A stretch of 64,000 nt of DNA from an uncultured Bacteroidales bacterium (GTDB lineage: Bacteria; Bacteroidota; Bacteroidia; Bacteroidales; P3), in NCBI GenBank assembly GCA_900317125.1, contig ONFR01000027.1, positions 1 to 64,000 on the forward strand, read 5' to 3'. A program made the position numbers and the translations under genes. Below the pieces are notes generated by a model. The model saw nothing but the letters and a program-made list of their open reading frames with translations. It did not search any database and had not been told where the DNA came from. Shown piece after piece: positions 1 through 10,975 of this stretch (position 1 is the first letter of the stretch; each line of letters starts with the position of its first letter).

Positions 1-3000
1 GTGGATGTCCCAGTTGGTCTCATTGCCCAGGACGGTCCAGTCGAGGGTGGCGGTAGCATTGGTGACGGCGATGGCATGCAGGCTGTCGGGAGCGAGGCAG
101 GGCAGGCTGTCGGTGGTGAAGGTGCCTTCGATCCACTCGCTGTAGCCGAGGCTGTCGGCATTGCAGTCCTGACGCACGCGGAAGGTGTAGCTGGTGGAAG
201 GCATCAGGCCGTTGAAGGTGTGGCTGTTGCCGCTGACGGTGATGTCGGGTGCAGTCCAGCCGGAGGCTGTGGTCTCCTTGATGTTGGCCTCGTAGCTGGT
301 ACCGCTGCCGTCCCAAGTGACAGTGGCGGAGTGGTAGTCGTTGGTGACGCTAGTGATATTAGGTGTCTGGCAGACAGGTGCAGCGCCGCAGGCGATGAAG
401 CGCAGGTCACCGACACAGTAGATGGTGCCGCTGGTGCCGCCAGTAGGATTGGTAGGAGAGTAGGCACTGCCGTCTTGATAGAGGTAGCGAGTGCGGAGGG
501 TAGTGGTGTTGTGGACGTTGAAGCTGGCACCGGACTGGTAGGAACCGTGACGGCGGTTGACAGCGACCAAGAGGTTGCTGTGGCCATCCCAGGTGAAGGT
601 GCTGTCAAGCTCGAAGGTGAACCATCCACCGTCGGTGTAGGAAAGGTCAGCTAAGAAGGTGACCTGTACGAACTGGTGTGTGGAGTCGGGCAGGATGAAT
701 CCGCCACTGAGGTCGGACTCGGGCACATTGGCCAGATAGATGTCCATGTTGGTGTAGTAGTCGCCCTGGTTGCCATTGACGGGATTGAATGCCATGTGGG
801 TGATAGGTGCAGTGATGCCTGCAAGTTCGGCACTGTCGACAAGTGTCTGGATGTAGCCGTAGTTGTAGAAACTATAACCCATAGGAGCATACGTGCTGGT
901 TCCTTCAGTCATGGAGCTGTTATAGCTGAGGGCGGTTTGCTGTCCTTCGCACATGTCGGTGAGGAAATCGAAGCGGTCGCTGAAGAGGCTGCTGTCGGTT
1001 CCACATATCTTCTGCACCCAGACAGAGTAGTTGGTCTCGGGGTCAAGGCCTGAGATGACCAGACGGTTGGTGTTAGTGGTGACATGGGTGTTGGTGCTGG
1101 GATCTGCGCCAGTTTGACGGTAGACAACGTGGTACTGTGCAGTAGCGGGGCCGTCCCAACCGATGGTGGCTGAAGTCATGCCGAGAGCAATATCCCTTAC
1201 ATTGACAGGACGCGGGCAGGTGCTGTAGTCGATGTGGATATTGTCGACTGCTGCGGGACCGCCGATGAACGGGTAGGAAGCACCGGTGTTCTGGTTGAAC
1301 CAGAAGAAGGCTACACGATGGATGCCATGGATGGTATCGAACGAGGCCTCGTAGGTGTTCCATGTAGTGTCGAGACGTGCGAATGTGACAACATAGAGGT
1401 CGTTGACATTGCCCCAAGGCGATGTGATGCCTGAAGAGGAGGCCTCGACGGCCTGGGCAGGATCGACAAGGAAGACCATCAGTCCGTCGTAAGTGTTGGA
1501 GACGGTGCCACCCACTTTGGCGCTGAAGGTGATAGTGAAGCTACTGTCGATGGTGCCGAAGTCGATGTCGCGGTAGGCTGCAGCATTGACTACAGAGGAG
1601 AAGTTCTGGTTGCCGTATGTGGTACCATTGTCGGGCGAGATGTACATGGCGTAGTTGCCAGCACCGGCCACGGCAGAGCCACGGAACCAGTTGATGGTGG
1701 TGTTGGAGTTGGTTTGCCATCCATCCCATTCGGTTGCACTCTCGAAGTCGTAGTTGTAGGGGATGGTAGCAGGAATCTGTGCGGTGTTGAACGGGCAGGG
1801 AGTGCGGTTGTAGAAGGCTGTGTCGCCACCGCCGCAGAGGCTGCGTACATAGTACTCGCCGTTGTAGGATGAAGGAAGACCTGTCAGCACGAAGGGGTTG
1901 GTGTTGGCAGTGACTTGTGTGCCGGTGCCGGGCTGGAAGCCGCGAGGACCGTACTCAATCACCCAGCTGGTGGCATTTTCGGGTTCGTGCCACTGGAGGG
2001 TTACAGAACTGGAGGTGGCGCTATAGGCGATGAGCGAGTCGGGACGCGGGCAAGGCGAGATGGGTTCGATGGTGAAGTCATCGATGTAGGCATACCAGTA
2101 GCTGCCGGTCATGCTATAGGCCGAACGGAGAACGAAGCGGTTGCCGTAGCCGGTGTAGTTGTTGAGGGGGAATTCGAAGAGCTCCCACTCGGTGTTGCCG
2201 TTGATGACGAGTGTGTCGACCGGAGTGAAGGAGGTGGGATCGTCGTCGGTCATGACACCGATAACGAAGGTGGGAGTGTAGGAGGAGCTGGAAGACTTGC
2301 CCCAGAATACCAACTGAAGTGTGTTCATGGGGAGGACGGTGGTGTCGATCAGGGGGAGTGCCACCATCTGGTAGGTGCCGTAGGACACGGTGGAGGTCAC
2401 ATACCAGTAGAAACCCTTGCTACCGCCGGGAGTGTGGTTGTAGGAGGTGCTGCTGGAGAGGTAGGGGTAGTAATAGGAAGTGGCGTCGGTGAAGCGCTCC
2501 CAGCAGGGGACGTTGAAGTTGCTGGAGGACGAGCTGGTGGTGTTGTAACCCTCCAAATCGTCGTTCCAAGGCATGGTGTTGATGATGATGCATTCGGTAC
2601 GTGCATTGACAATGGAGGCCTCGCTGGTGTCGCCGGGTGCGCAGATGGCACGGACGGAGATGTCGTAGGGCGTGTTGGGTGTGAGACCAGTGATGAACAG
2701 CGTGGAATCGTTGACGATGGTGCTGTTGCCGTCGTAGGTGACTATCCACTGATGCTCACTGCCGGAAGGTGTCCATGAGATGCCCAGCTCGGTGGTACCC
2801 ACACTGTCAACAACGACTTCGAGGGGTGCGGGGCATGAAGGCAGCGAATCGAGCATAATCTCGTCGATGTATGCATACCAAGTGGCGGTGTTGCGCAGGG
2901 CGCGGACGGCAATATAGCTGCCGTTGCCGTTGTAGCGGCTGAGCGGGATGGTGTAATACTGCCAAGTGGTGCTGTTGCCCAAGTTGAGCGTGCGCAGGCG

Positions 3001-6000
3001 AGTAAAGTTCGTGTCGGTGGCGTTGTTCATTACGCCCACTTCAAGCACTGGGAAGTAAGAGGTAGAGCTGCTCTTGGCCCAGAAGCTGAGCTGCAGCATG
3101 TTGGCGGAGAATAGAGTGGTGTCGATTTCGGGGAGGATAAGGTACTGGTAGTCGCCGTAGGAACCTGTAGTGGTGGTGTTGTACCAGTAGAGACCCTTGG
3201 TGCCGCCACTGTGGCTGTACGAAGTGCTGTTGGCGATATAGGGGTAGCCGTAGTAGGTAGTGCCGTTGTTGAGGCGGTTCCAGCAGGGAGCGAAATCGTA
3301 GCTGGAGGAAGAACCGGCTCTGTAGGACTCGAAGTCTTCGAAGAACGGTAACGAGTCGATGGCGTGGCACAGCGTACGGAAGGAGATGGGGAAGGACCAG
3401 TCGCTGGTGTCGGGGTAGCAGTATCTGCGGACATACACGTCGTATGCTGTGGTGTGGCTCAGACCTGTGAGGGTGAGCGTGTCATCGCTGTAAATATGAT
3501 GGGGAGTGCCGAGGTCAGGCGAAGTGCCTGAGGGGACACAGACCACATCGAACTCGGTGGACTCTCCGCCGTTCCAGGAGACAAAGGCATTGTAGAGGCC
3601 AATGTTGCTGACGGTGACATTCGTCACACGCGGGCATGCGGGGATGTAGTCGACAGTGAGGTCGTCGAGGTAGGGGTAGCTGTATTCGCCATTGGGCGAC
3701 ATCAATGCAATGTATCCGCCGTCGCCGGTGTAGTTGTTGAGGTAGAACTCGAAGGGTTGCCACTCAGACAGACTGGTATTCGTGGCGCTACCCAGTTCGG
3801 TGAACGTGGTGACATCGTCGGGGTCGGTCATCACACCCACTTTCACGGTGTGGGCGTATGAGGTGTTGCTCTTCAGGAGCCAGAAGAACACCCGCAGGCT
3901 ATCGATAGAGGGCTGCAAGAGAGGCAGTGTGAAGTAGCTGTATGAAGAGCTTGTGGAGTACATGTACACCGACGAACTGCCGCTGTGGGCGTAGGAGGTG
4001 CTGCCGTAGGGGTATCCAGTGGAGGAGGAATAGTTGTTGTGACGAGTCCAGCAACTGGGCATGGCAGCCGATATGCTGCTGCTCGGGAAGTTCTCGAAAC
4101 TTGAGGTGAAGGGAACCGGCTGTGCAACACAAGGTGTTATCACGCTGATGGTGGAGGACATGTCGGTGTCGATGCACTGAGCGGTAACACGGATGTTGTA
4201 GGTCTGGTTGGCGGTGAGGCCCGTGAAGAGGTAGCCTGTGGTGTAGACAGTGCCTTCGTCAATCCACGTGCCGCCAGCTTCGCGGTATTCCACTTGCCAG
4301 GAAGTCTCTTGGTTACCGGCAGCCCAGTCGACGGCAATGAAATCGCTGCCCACAGAGTCGACGGCTACCATTGGACGGGCACAGTCGCCGGTCAGAGAGC
4401 AACCATCCACAATGAAGGTGATGCTGGGCAGATAGGTGTTGGCCGTTCCGCTAGTGCCGGACGAGAGGCAGTCGGTTAAGGTGAAAGGATTGGAGTCTTT
4501 GTACTTGTAAATAGATGCTCCTGTACGGTTGCTGTTGGTGCAGTAGGCGTAGAAACCCGATGAGGATTGGCTGCCTCCCGACTGGTTCATGAAGGTGGAA
4601 AGGACCACGTTGCTTGCACCATCCCATTCGAAAGGAGTGTCGAAGGTATAATAAATCCAGCCTGTTGATGCGGTAGTTGCAGGACGTACGGTGGGGCCGT
4701 AGACAAGCGTCATATCATCCGGGTCGATCATGTTGGCAGTGGTGCTGAAAGCAGACAGATTGGTGCTGCCCATGAAGATGGTGAGCTCTTTGCTGTAGCT
4801 GCCGGCGGAATTGTAGCCGAGAACCACGCCCTTGATACGGCCACCGCCGATGCCAGCGGCCTGCAGTTCCTCGGCAGTATAGATGGACTGGCAGAAGGTG
4901 TTGCCCCAAGCGGAGTTGACAAAGACACCGTTATAGGTCTCTGTACCGTTGGAGAATTGGATGGTATCGGTGACAGTGGTGTCGAATTCGACGCAGGGCA
5001 TAGAACCTGTGAGGAACGTGATGCTGTCAGGTGTTCCGATGCCGTCAGTACCGCAGACGGGGGTGACGCGAACCCTGTAGGAGGTGTGGGGCGTCAAACC
5101 CGAGATGAGTTTGGAGGTGGTGGTGGAGGTCAAAGTGTCAACCGGTGTTCCGCTGAGAGTGGAAACCAGAACGTTGTAGGAAGAGGGAGTGCTTGCGAAA
5201 CCAGACTGGATGTCCCACGAAACCACAGCACCTGTGGTGCCGGTCTGCCGAACCTCCATGTTGGTGACAGCGGGACAGAGTGGTGCATTCTCGAGGGTGA
5301 TGTCGTCGACGTATGCATACCACGAAGCACCGCGGATGGCACGGATGGCCACATGTGCACCGGTGCCATTATAGGCAGCAAAGCCCGTGGTGAACTCTTC
5401 CCAAACAGTGCTATTGCTGACATTGACCGAGCCTACCTGTACGAAGGTGTTGGCATCGTTGGGGTCGGTCATCACACCCACTTGGAAGTAGGGCGAATAG
5501 GAGGTGCTGCTGGCCTTTGCCCAGAACGAGAGCTGAAGGGTGTTGATGGGATGCGAGGTAATGTCGATGGCGGGGAGCACGATGATTTGGTAGTCGCCAT
5601 AAGTGCCGGTGGTAGATGAGTTGAACCAATAGAGACCGCGAGAACCTGTATGAGCGTATGTGCTGCCGCCCACGTACGGATAGCCGAAATACTGGGAGCC
5701 GTTGTTGAGGCGGTGCCAGCAGTCGACAAACGTAGTGCTCGTGGAGGATCCGGTGCTGGAGACGCCGTCGGAGGTTTCGAAGCCCATGGTGAGAGGTATA
5801 GTGGTGCTGGGTGTGCATTCGGTGCGGAAAGTGACACTCTCAGTGACAGTGGTGCCAAAGCAGTCGGGTGTGATGTAGGCATCATACTCGGTGTTGGGCA
5901 AAAGTCCGATGAGGGAGAGGGGGCGGGTGCTGGTAGTCTCGTTTGTGCCAGTGCCGGGAGTGAAACCGTGAACGCCATATTCAACCAACCACTGGGTGGC

Positions 6001-9000
6001 ATCGCCACTCTCGGTCCAGTTGAGGTCGGCAGAGGTAGATGTGGTGTTGGAAACTACAATGTCGGTGACCTCAGGACAGTCGGGACTGACTTCCAGAGTG
6101 ATGTCGTCGACATAAGCATACCATGAAGTGGAGCGAATGGCTCGGATGGCTACGTAGTTGCCGTTACCGTTGAAATTGTTGAATCTGACAGAGTTCTTCT
6201 CCCAATGGGTATTGTTGCTGATGGAGACACTGCTGACCAGTTGGAAGGTGCTGTTGTCGTTGGGATCGGTCATCACACCCACCTGGAAGACGGGGTAGTA
6301 GCTGGTGCTGGTTGATTTAGCCCAGAAACTGACACGCAGCGTGTTGATGGCATATTGGTCAGTGTCGACGCAAGGAAGGACGATTGTCTGGTAGTCGCCA
6401 TAGGTGCCGGTAGTGGTGGTGTTGTACCAGTAAAGACCACGAGAGCCAGTGTGGGCATAGGTGCTGCCACCCACATAGGGATAGCCATAATAGTCGGAAC
6501 CGTTGTTGAGGTGGTGCCAGCAGTCGACAAAGATATCGGAGGTGGAGCTACCAATGGCGTCGACGCCATCGGAAACTTCGAAGCCCATGGTGTAGGGCAG
6601 GGTGTCCAAGGCGTTGCATTCGGTACGGAATGTGAAGAGACTGACGCCGGCGATGCCAAAGCAGTCAGGTGATACATACACATCGTATTCGGTGTTGTCC
6701 ATAAGGCCCATGATATTGTAGGGCAAGCTGGTGACAGTTTCGGTGGAGCCTGTGCCGCGTTCGAATCCATGTTCCCCATATTCGATGGTCCATGAGGTGG
6801 CAGTGCCGTTCTCGGTCCAGTTGAGGTCGGCCGATTCGGTAGTGACATTGGAGGCTGTGATGTTCGAAACTTCGGGGCAGTCGGGGATTTGGTCGAGGGT
6901 GATATCGTCCATATAGGCGTACCAGGTAGAAGAGGGACGCATGGCACGGATGGCGATATAGGCACCATATCCAGTGAAATCGTCGAGTTCGGTGGTGAAC
7001 TTGGCCCAACTGGTGCTGCTGCCAGGATTGATATTGTGTGTTGCTGCCAACTGGAAGGTGCTGACATCGGTGGGGTCGGTCATCACACCGACATCAAACA
7101 CGGGATGGTAGGAGGTGCTTGATGCTTTGGCCCAGAAACTGACGCGCATGGTGTTCATGGCAGCCAAGTCGGTGTCAATGGCAGGAAGTACTATATAGTA
7201 GTAGTCGCCATAGGTGCCAGTGGTGGTAGTGCCATACCAGTATAGGCCTTTGGAGCCACTGGGAGTATGGTTGTAGGTGGTGCTGCTTGCAATGTAGGGG
7301 TAGCCATAATAGGTGGTTCCGTTGTTGATGTGATGCCAGCAGCGGACAAAGACGTCGTTGCTCGTGGTGGAGGTGGTGGTGTTCTGGTTTTCGAAGTCCT
7401 CGATGAACGGGAATGCCGAAATCGGGCCGCAGGCTGTTGCTACACTCACCGAAGCGCTAAGGCTGGTGTCGCTAGCCGAGCAGACGGCTCTGACGGATAA
7501 GTTGTAGTCAGTGTTGGGTGTGAGGCTGGTGAATGTATATGTGGTGGTGGCGGCATCATATTGTGAATAGCCATCGCTGACCACCCATTGGGTTTCACTG
7601 CCGCCAGCGGTCCAGGTGATGGTTGCTTCGGTAGCACTGATGTTGGAGGCAACGACGTTGGTGGGCTTGGGGCATGTGTTGCGGACAATCTGCATATTGT
7701 CGATGGCTGCAGGAGGCTGTGTGCCTACACTGCCATCGTTGCGCCAGAGAATAACCCATTTGTAGTTGCCCGGTGTGGAGATGGTGAATTCGCCCGAACG
7801 GGTCTGCCATGACCCCTGTTGGTTGAGGCGGCCATCGTCGAAGGATATGCCTCCGGCAGGAACACCGTTGGAATTGTTGAATCCGCAATAGTCGCCGGCA
7901 ATGATATTAGTGCTGGCGGGGACGAGGGCGGTGCGGATAAAGTCGTAGCTGCTTTCGCCCTGGGCTCTCCAGTCGAAACTGTAAGCATACGCACCTGTAT
8001 CGGTGAAGGTGAAGGTACGGACGGCGAATGAGTAAGAAATGTCGGTAATGCTATAGTTGTTGGTAATTCCGCCGTCGTTGGAGATGTACAGACTGCGGCT
8101 ACCACCGTTGTTGACGGCAGAGCCAACATACCATTGATTGACTTGCTCTCCGTTAACAAAGTCCCAACCGTTGGAGCCACTGCCCTCGAAGTCGCAGGAG
8201 TAAGGAATGGTGGCGGGAAGGCTGGCAAGGGTTGTGAAGGAGATGCCCATGTAGGTGCTGGTGTCGCCAGCGCAGTTAGCACGGACGTATGCATAGTATG
8301 TTGTTGCGGGGTCGAGATTGTAGAGAATTATTGTAGAGTCGTTGGCAACCTCGGTGAAAGTGGCGGAACCGCTGCCAGGGACAAAGTCGGCCGTGTCGTA
8401 TTCAACCACCCAGGTTGTGGCGGTGCCCATCTCGGTCCAACTGATGTTGGCATAGTCCATGCCGAGGCTGTCGACATGCAGATTGGCCACATGGGGGCAG
8501 GGGGGAGCCTCGGTAACCGTAATGTCGTCAACATATATATAATTGGAGGAAGAACTACCGGCCTCTACCAAGATGGTGATATAACCAGAGCCGGGGGCTG
8601 GGGTCAAAGGCAGTTCGAACAGGTTCCAGTTGGTGGTGCCGTCAGTGCTTACGGTAAAGACATTTTGATAGGTGGTAATGTCTGCCGGGTCGGTCATCAC
8701 ACCCACTTTTATCTGTCCAGAGTATGAGGTGCTGGACTTTTTGGCCCAGAAAGCGAGCTGGAGGGTGTTGATGCTGTCTTCGAATTCAGGCAGGCAGAGC
8801 CAGCTGCTGGAGCTGGTGGAGTAGCCGTAGAAGTACAGCGAGCGGCTGCCTGTATGGTTCGTCGTGCTGGCATAGGGGTAGTTGCTGCTTGAGTAGTTGC
8901 CGCTGCTCAGGTAGCCACGGTTCCAACAAAGGCTGAGGGGCGAATTCGAACCAGTGGTGGTGAGATCCTCAAAGCCATAGGTGAAAGGCAGATCGTCGTG

Positions 9001-10881
9001 AGCGATGGGACTGCACTCTGTGGCAGTGGTCAGCATGGCGGCAAAGGTGTCGGTTCCGCAGATGGTCATGACACGGATGTCGTAGTAAGTGGCAGGAGTC
9101 AAGCTGGTGATTGTGGCAAAAGTGTTGGAAGTGGAGGATGCTGCGGTATTCCAGGTTGAGGTGCCGTGTTCGCAGTATTCAACTTCCCATACGTTCTCAT
9201 TATAACCAGGTATCCACGAGATGTTTATCTCGGTGGAGGAAACGCTGTCGATGTGAGGTCTGGGAGCGGTGCAGGTGTAATACTGTGAGCAGCCATACAT
9301 ATAGAAATGGATGCTAGCCCGGTTGGCAGTCAGACCTCCACCGCTGGAGGTGGCATAGTTGGCCAAAGTGAACTGTGTGCCGTCTTTATAGCGATAGAGA
9401 CTGGCACCGGTGTGGGCGGCAGTATAGTAACCAGAGAAGCCGCTGGAGGACTGGCTGGTGCCAGTGGGCTGATTCATAAAGGTGCAGACGATGATATTGC
9501 TCATGCCATCCCATATAAAGGGTTGACTGAAGTCGTAGTGCTGCCAGCCAGAGGTGTTCAAGGGGTGTGCCGTGGGGCCATAGACCTGCTGCAGCGTGTT
9601 GGGGTCGACATAACTGGTGTTTGTGGCGAAGGAACTGAGATCGGTTTGTCCGATGAAGATGGAGAATTCCTTGGCATTGCTGCTGTTGGAAGTGAATCCG
9701 AAATCTACTCCGGCAATGCCGCCTGCCTGGATTCCGGCAGCGGACAGCTCTTCGGCAGTGTAGATTGTTTGATACATGGTGTTACCCCAGCCGCTGTATA
9801 CCAGCACGCCGGAGTATGAAGATGTGCTGTTGCTGAAGATGATAGTGTCGGCAACAGTGCTGGTGTCGACGAGCATGCAAGGCAGCGGGGCGGTGGAGAA
9901 AGTGATAGAATCCCAAGCACCGTAGCCGTCGGTGCCGCAATAGGCACGGATGCGGGCTTTGTATTGAGTGTTGGTCACCAGTCCGGATAGTGTGACTTCG
10001 GTGGTGCTACTGGTGATTGTTGTGGGGGCTGTGGTACTGCCCACCTCGTTATACTCAATGTCGTAGCTAGTGGGGGTGCCAGTGGCTCCCTGAAGATAAT
10101 TCCAGCTGAGGACTGCTCCGCCAGCGGTCACCATATTCAACGTGATGTCGATTATGCTTGGGCAAGCAGGAGGATCGCTGGGTGTCAATTGATAGTATCG
10201 ACCAGTACCAGGCCAGGCGTCGAAGGTCGTTGAGGTACCAGAGTTGAACGAAGTGTGTAAGGTGGGGTTGATCATCAAGAAGTCGTTGGCAGCAGCGGCA
10301 ATACCTATCTGATAATCGCCATAGGTAGTGGCATCGGTGGCTCCGTATACCAGGCGTACCCTGTTGCTGTCTTCCATAAACTGGATCTGGTAGTGTACAA
10401 TGTCGCCATCCGGGTCGTATTCGGAGGGAGTGGCGTATTCTATTACAAGAATACGATTGGGTGCAGTGCCCGTGAGTTCGTATTTGACATACGAGTCCGA
10501 GCCTTCTAGGGTGTTGTCCATACCGAATGCAGTGACAAAAGGCAGGTCGTTGTACTGCGCATTTGTCAATGTGGTGAATGGAGGCACCCAATAGTTGGAA
10601 CCTGCAGCACCCAAACGGATACGCCCGTTCGAGTTGCAAGTGAACTGGGTGTAGGTTTCCCCTCCAAACTCGAAGGAAAACCCGATGTTAATCAGACTTG
10701 AGGCTTCGTCGTCCTCGCCTTCAATGTCTGTCACATGTGTGGCGGAACTGGACAATGTGACCCATTTTGATGTGTCAACACCTGTGTCCAGACGATAGTC
10801 CCGCGCATTCTGAGCCTGTGTTACCCATGGAGCAGCGAGAATCGCTGTCCAGAGCAACCAATAAAATACTCGTCTTTTCAT
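1..10881 (-). CDS. Giant secreted FN3 / choice-of-anchor-J repeat protein (3' end outside window)
   Basis: The minus-strand frame is open from the ATG at 10881 to base 1, 3627 codons with no stop, so the C-terminus is missing. Residues 1-23 form a signal peptide (MKRR, hydrophobic core, TQA cleavage). Residues 24-235 form an N-terminal beta domain. At least 14 fibronectin-III-like units follow, most opening with a CPxxxN-type motif and carrying W and EYG signatures. About nine choice-of-anchor-J (MAM-like) units carry CW, NNGTTYYGYPY, SFWAK, GVMTDP and WYAYIDDI motifs, near residues 630-790, 890-1060, 1150-1330, 1430-1590, 1690-1870, 2260-2410, 2510-2680, 2770-2940 and 3040-3220. Three other jelly-roll-like domains lie near 335-530, 1970-2160 and 3310-3500. 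No catalytic domain is visible. Proteins of this build in Bacteroidota are usually exported by T9SS and end in a sorting domain; here that end cannot be seen. Adhesion or surface-layer function is inference. Confidence 0.9.
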   Translation of the reverse strand, partial: MKRRVFYWLLWTAILAAPWVTQAQNARDYRLDTGVDTSKWVTLSSSATHVTDIEGEDDEASSLINIGFSFEFGGETYTQFTCNSNGRIRLGAAGSNYWVPPFTTLTNAQYNDLPFVTAFGMDNTLEGSDSYVKYELTGTAPNRILVIEYATPSEYDPDGDIVHYQIQFMEDSNRVRLVYGATDATTYGDYQIGIAAAANDFLMINPTLHTSFNSGTSTTFDAWPGTGRYYQLTPSDPPACPSIIDITLNMVTAGGAVLSWNYLQGATGTPTSYDIEYNEVGSTTAPTTITSSTTEVTLSGLVTNTQYKARIRAYCGTDGYGAWDSITFSTAPLPCMLVDTSTVADTIIFSNSTSSYSGVLVYSGWGNTMYQTIYTAEELSAAGIQAGGIAGVDFGFTSNSSNAKEFSIFIGQTDLSSFATNTSYVDPNTLQQVYGPTAHPLNTSGWQHYDFSQPFIWDGMSNIIVCTFMNQPTGTSQSSSGFSGYYTAAHTGASLYRYKDGTQFTLANYATSSGGGLTANRASIHFYMYGCSQYYTCTAPRPHIDSVSSTEINISWIPGYNENVWEVEYCEHGTSTWNTAASSTSNTFATITSLTPATYYDIRVMTICGTDTFAAMLTTATECSPIAHDDLPFTYGFEDLTTTGSNSPLSLCWNRGYLSSGNYSSSNYPYASTTNHTGSRSLYFYGYSTSSSSWLCLPEFEDSINTLQLAFWAKKSSTSYSGQIKVGVMTDPADITTYQNVFTVSTDGTTNWNLFELPLTPAPGSGYITILVEAGSSSSNYIYVDDITVTEAPPCPHVANLHVDSLGMDYANISWTEMGTATTWVVEYDTADFVPGSGSATFTEVANDSTIILYNLDPATTYYAYVRANCAGDTSTYMGISFTTLASLPATIPYSCDFEGSGSNGWDFVNGEQVNQWYVGSAVNNGGSRSLYISNDGGITNNYSITDISYSFAVRTFTFTDTGAYAYSFDWRAQGESSYDFIRTALVPASTNIIAGDYCGFNNSNGVPAGGISFDDGRLNQQGSWQTRSGEFTISTPGNYKWVILWRNDGSVGTQPPAAIDNMQIVRNTCPKPTNVVASNISATEATITWTAGGSETQWVVSDGYSQYDAATTTYTFTSLTPNTDYNLSVRAVCSASDTSLSASVSVATACGPISAFPFIEDFENQNTTTSTTSNDVFVRCWHHINNGTTYYGYPYIASSTTYNHTPSGSKGLYWYGTTTTGTYGDYYYIVLPAIDTDLAAMNTMRVSFWAKASSTSYHPVFDVGVMTDPTDVSTFQLAATHNINPGSSTSWAKFTTELDDFTGYGAYIAIRAMRPSSTWYAYMDDITLDQIPDCPEVSNITASNVTTESADLNWTENGTATSWTIEYGEHGFERGTGSTETVTSLPYNIMGLMDNTEYDVYVSPDCFGIAGVSLFTFRTECNALDTLPYTMGFEVSDGVDAIGSSTSDIFVDCWHHLNNGSDYYGYPYVGGSTYAHTGSRGLYWYNTTTTGTYGDYQTIVLPCVDTDQYAINTLRVSFWAKSTSTSYYPVFQVGVMTDPNDNSTFQLVSSVSISNNTHWEKNSVRFNNFNGNGNYVAIRAIRSTSWYAYVDDITLEVSPDCPEVTDIVVSNTTSTSADLNWTESGDATQWLVEYGVHGFTPGTGTNETTSTRPLSLIGLLPNTEYDAYITPDCFGTTVTESVTFRTECTPSTTIPLTMGFETSDGVSSTGSSTSTTFVDCWHRLNNGSQYFGYPYVGGSTYAHTGSRGLYWFNSSTTGTYGDYQIIVLPAIDITSHPINTLQLSFWAKASSTSYSPYFQVGVMTDPNDANTFVQVGSVNVSNSTVWEEFTTGFAAYNGTGAHVAIRAIRGASWYAYVDDITLENAPLCPAVTNMEVRQTGTTGAVVSWDIQSGFASTPSSYNVLVSTLSGTPVDTLTSTTTSKLISGLTPHTSYRVRVTPVCGTDGIGTPDSITFLTGSMPCVEFDTTVTDTIQFSNGTETYNGVFVNSAWGNTFCQSIYTAEELQAAGIGGGRIKGVVLGYNSAGSYSKELTIFMGSTNLSAFSTTANMIDPDDMTLVYGPTVRPATTASTGWIYYTFDTPFEWDGASNVVLSTFMNQSGGSQSSSGFYAYCTNSNRTGASIYKYKDSNPFTLTDCLSSGTSGTANTYLPSITFIVDGCSLTGDCARPMVAVDSVGSDFIAVDWAAGNQETSWQVEYREAGGTWIDEGTVYTTGYLFTGLTANQTYNIRVTAQCIDTDMSSTISVITPCVAQPVPFTSSFENFPSSSISAAMPSCWTRHNNYSSSTGYPYGSTSYAHSGSSSVYMYSTSSSYSYFTLPLLQPSIDSLRVFFWLLKSNTSYAHTVKVGVMTDPDDVTTFTELGSATNTSLSEWQPFEFYLNNYTGDGGYIALMSPNGEYSYPYLDDLTVDYIPACPRVTNVTVSNIGLYNAFVSWNGGESTEFDVVCVPSGTSPDLGTPHHIYSDDTLTLTGLSHTTAYDVYVRRYCYPDTSDWSFPISFRTLCHAIDSLPFFEDFESYRAGSSSSYDFAPCWNRLNNGTTYYGYPYIANSTSYSHSGGTKGLYWYNTTTTGSYGDYQYLILPEIDTTLFSANMLQLSFWAKSSSTSYFPVLEVGVMNNATDTNFTRLRTLNLGNSTTWQYYTIPLSRYNGNGSYIAVRALRNTATWYAYIDEIMLDSLPSCPAPLEVVVDSVGTTELGISWTPSGSEHQWIVTYDGNSTIVNDSTLFITGLTPNTPYDISVRAICAPGDTSEASIVNARTECIIINTMPWNDDLEGYNTTSSSSSNFNVPCWERFTDATSYYYPYLSSSTSYNHTPGGSKGFYWYVTSTVSYGTYQMVALPLIDTTVLPMNTLQLVFWGKSSSSSYTPTFVIGVMTDDDPTSFTPVDTLVINGNTEWELFEFPLNNYTGYGNRFVLRSAYSMTGSYWYAYIDDFTIEPISPCPRPDSLIAYSATSSSVTLQWHEPENATSWVIEYGPRGFQPGTGTQVTANTNPFVLTGLPSSYNGEYYVRSLCGGGDTAFYNRTPCPFNTAQIPATIPYNYDFESATEWDGWQTNSNTTINWFRGSAVAGAGNYAMYISPDNGTTYGNQNFSSVVNAAAYRDIDFGTIDSSFTITFSAKVGGTVSNTYDGLMVFLVDPAQAVEASSSGITSPWGNVNDLYVVTFARLDTTWNTYEASFDTIHGIHRVAFFWFNQNTGASYPFIGGPAAVDNIHIDYSTCPRPVNVRDIALGMTSATIGWDGPATAQYHVVYRQTGADPSTNTHVTTNTNRLVISGLDPETNYSVWVQKICGTDSSLFSDRFDFLTDMCEGQQTALSYNSSMTEGTSTYAPMGYSFYNYGYIQTLVDSAELAGITAPITHMAFNPVNGNQGDYYTNMDIYLANVPESDLSGGFILPDSTHQFVQVTFLADLSYTDGGWFTFELDSTFTWDGHSNLLVAVNRRHGSYQSGASFNVHNTTTLRTRYLYQDGSAYSPTNPTGGTSGTIYCVGDLRFIACGAAPVCQTPNITSVTNDYHSATVTWDGSGTSYEANIKETTASGWTAPDITVSGNSHTFNGLMPSTSYTFRVRQDCNADSLGYSEWIEGTFTTDSLPCLAPDSLHAIAVTNATATLDWTVLGNETNWDIH

Positions 10882-10967
10882 AGTGATAGTTGTTAATTAA
10901 TAAATGATATTTAATATTGTGATATTCAGTGTACAATAATTAATACTATTCTTTTATAAAACAACTA

Positions 10968-10975
10968 CAAAGATA
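10968..10975 (-). promoter_or_regulatory. Bacteroidota -7 box upstream of the giant repeat protein
   Basis: On the minus strand the octamer TATCTTTG matches the Bacteroidota -7 consensus TAnnTTTG. It lies 87 bases upstream of the ATG at 10881, followed by an AT-rich leader. No convincing -33 TTTG lies at the usual spacing, so the call rests on the -7 box alone. Confidence 0.5.

Noticed and set aside
1..3000. Several plus-strand frames over the giant repeat protein
   Set aside because: The minus-strand frame is continuous over 10.8 kb with repeated FN3 and anchor-J motifs; the plus-strand frames are low-complexity.
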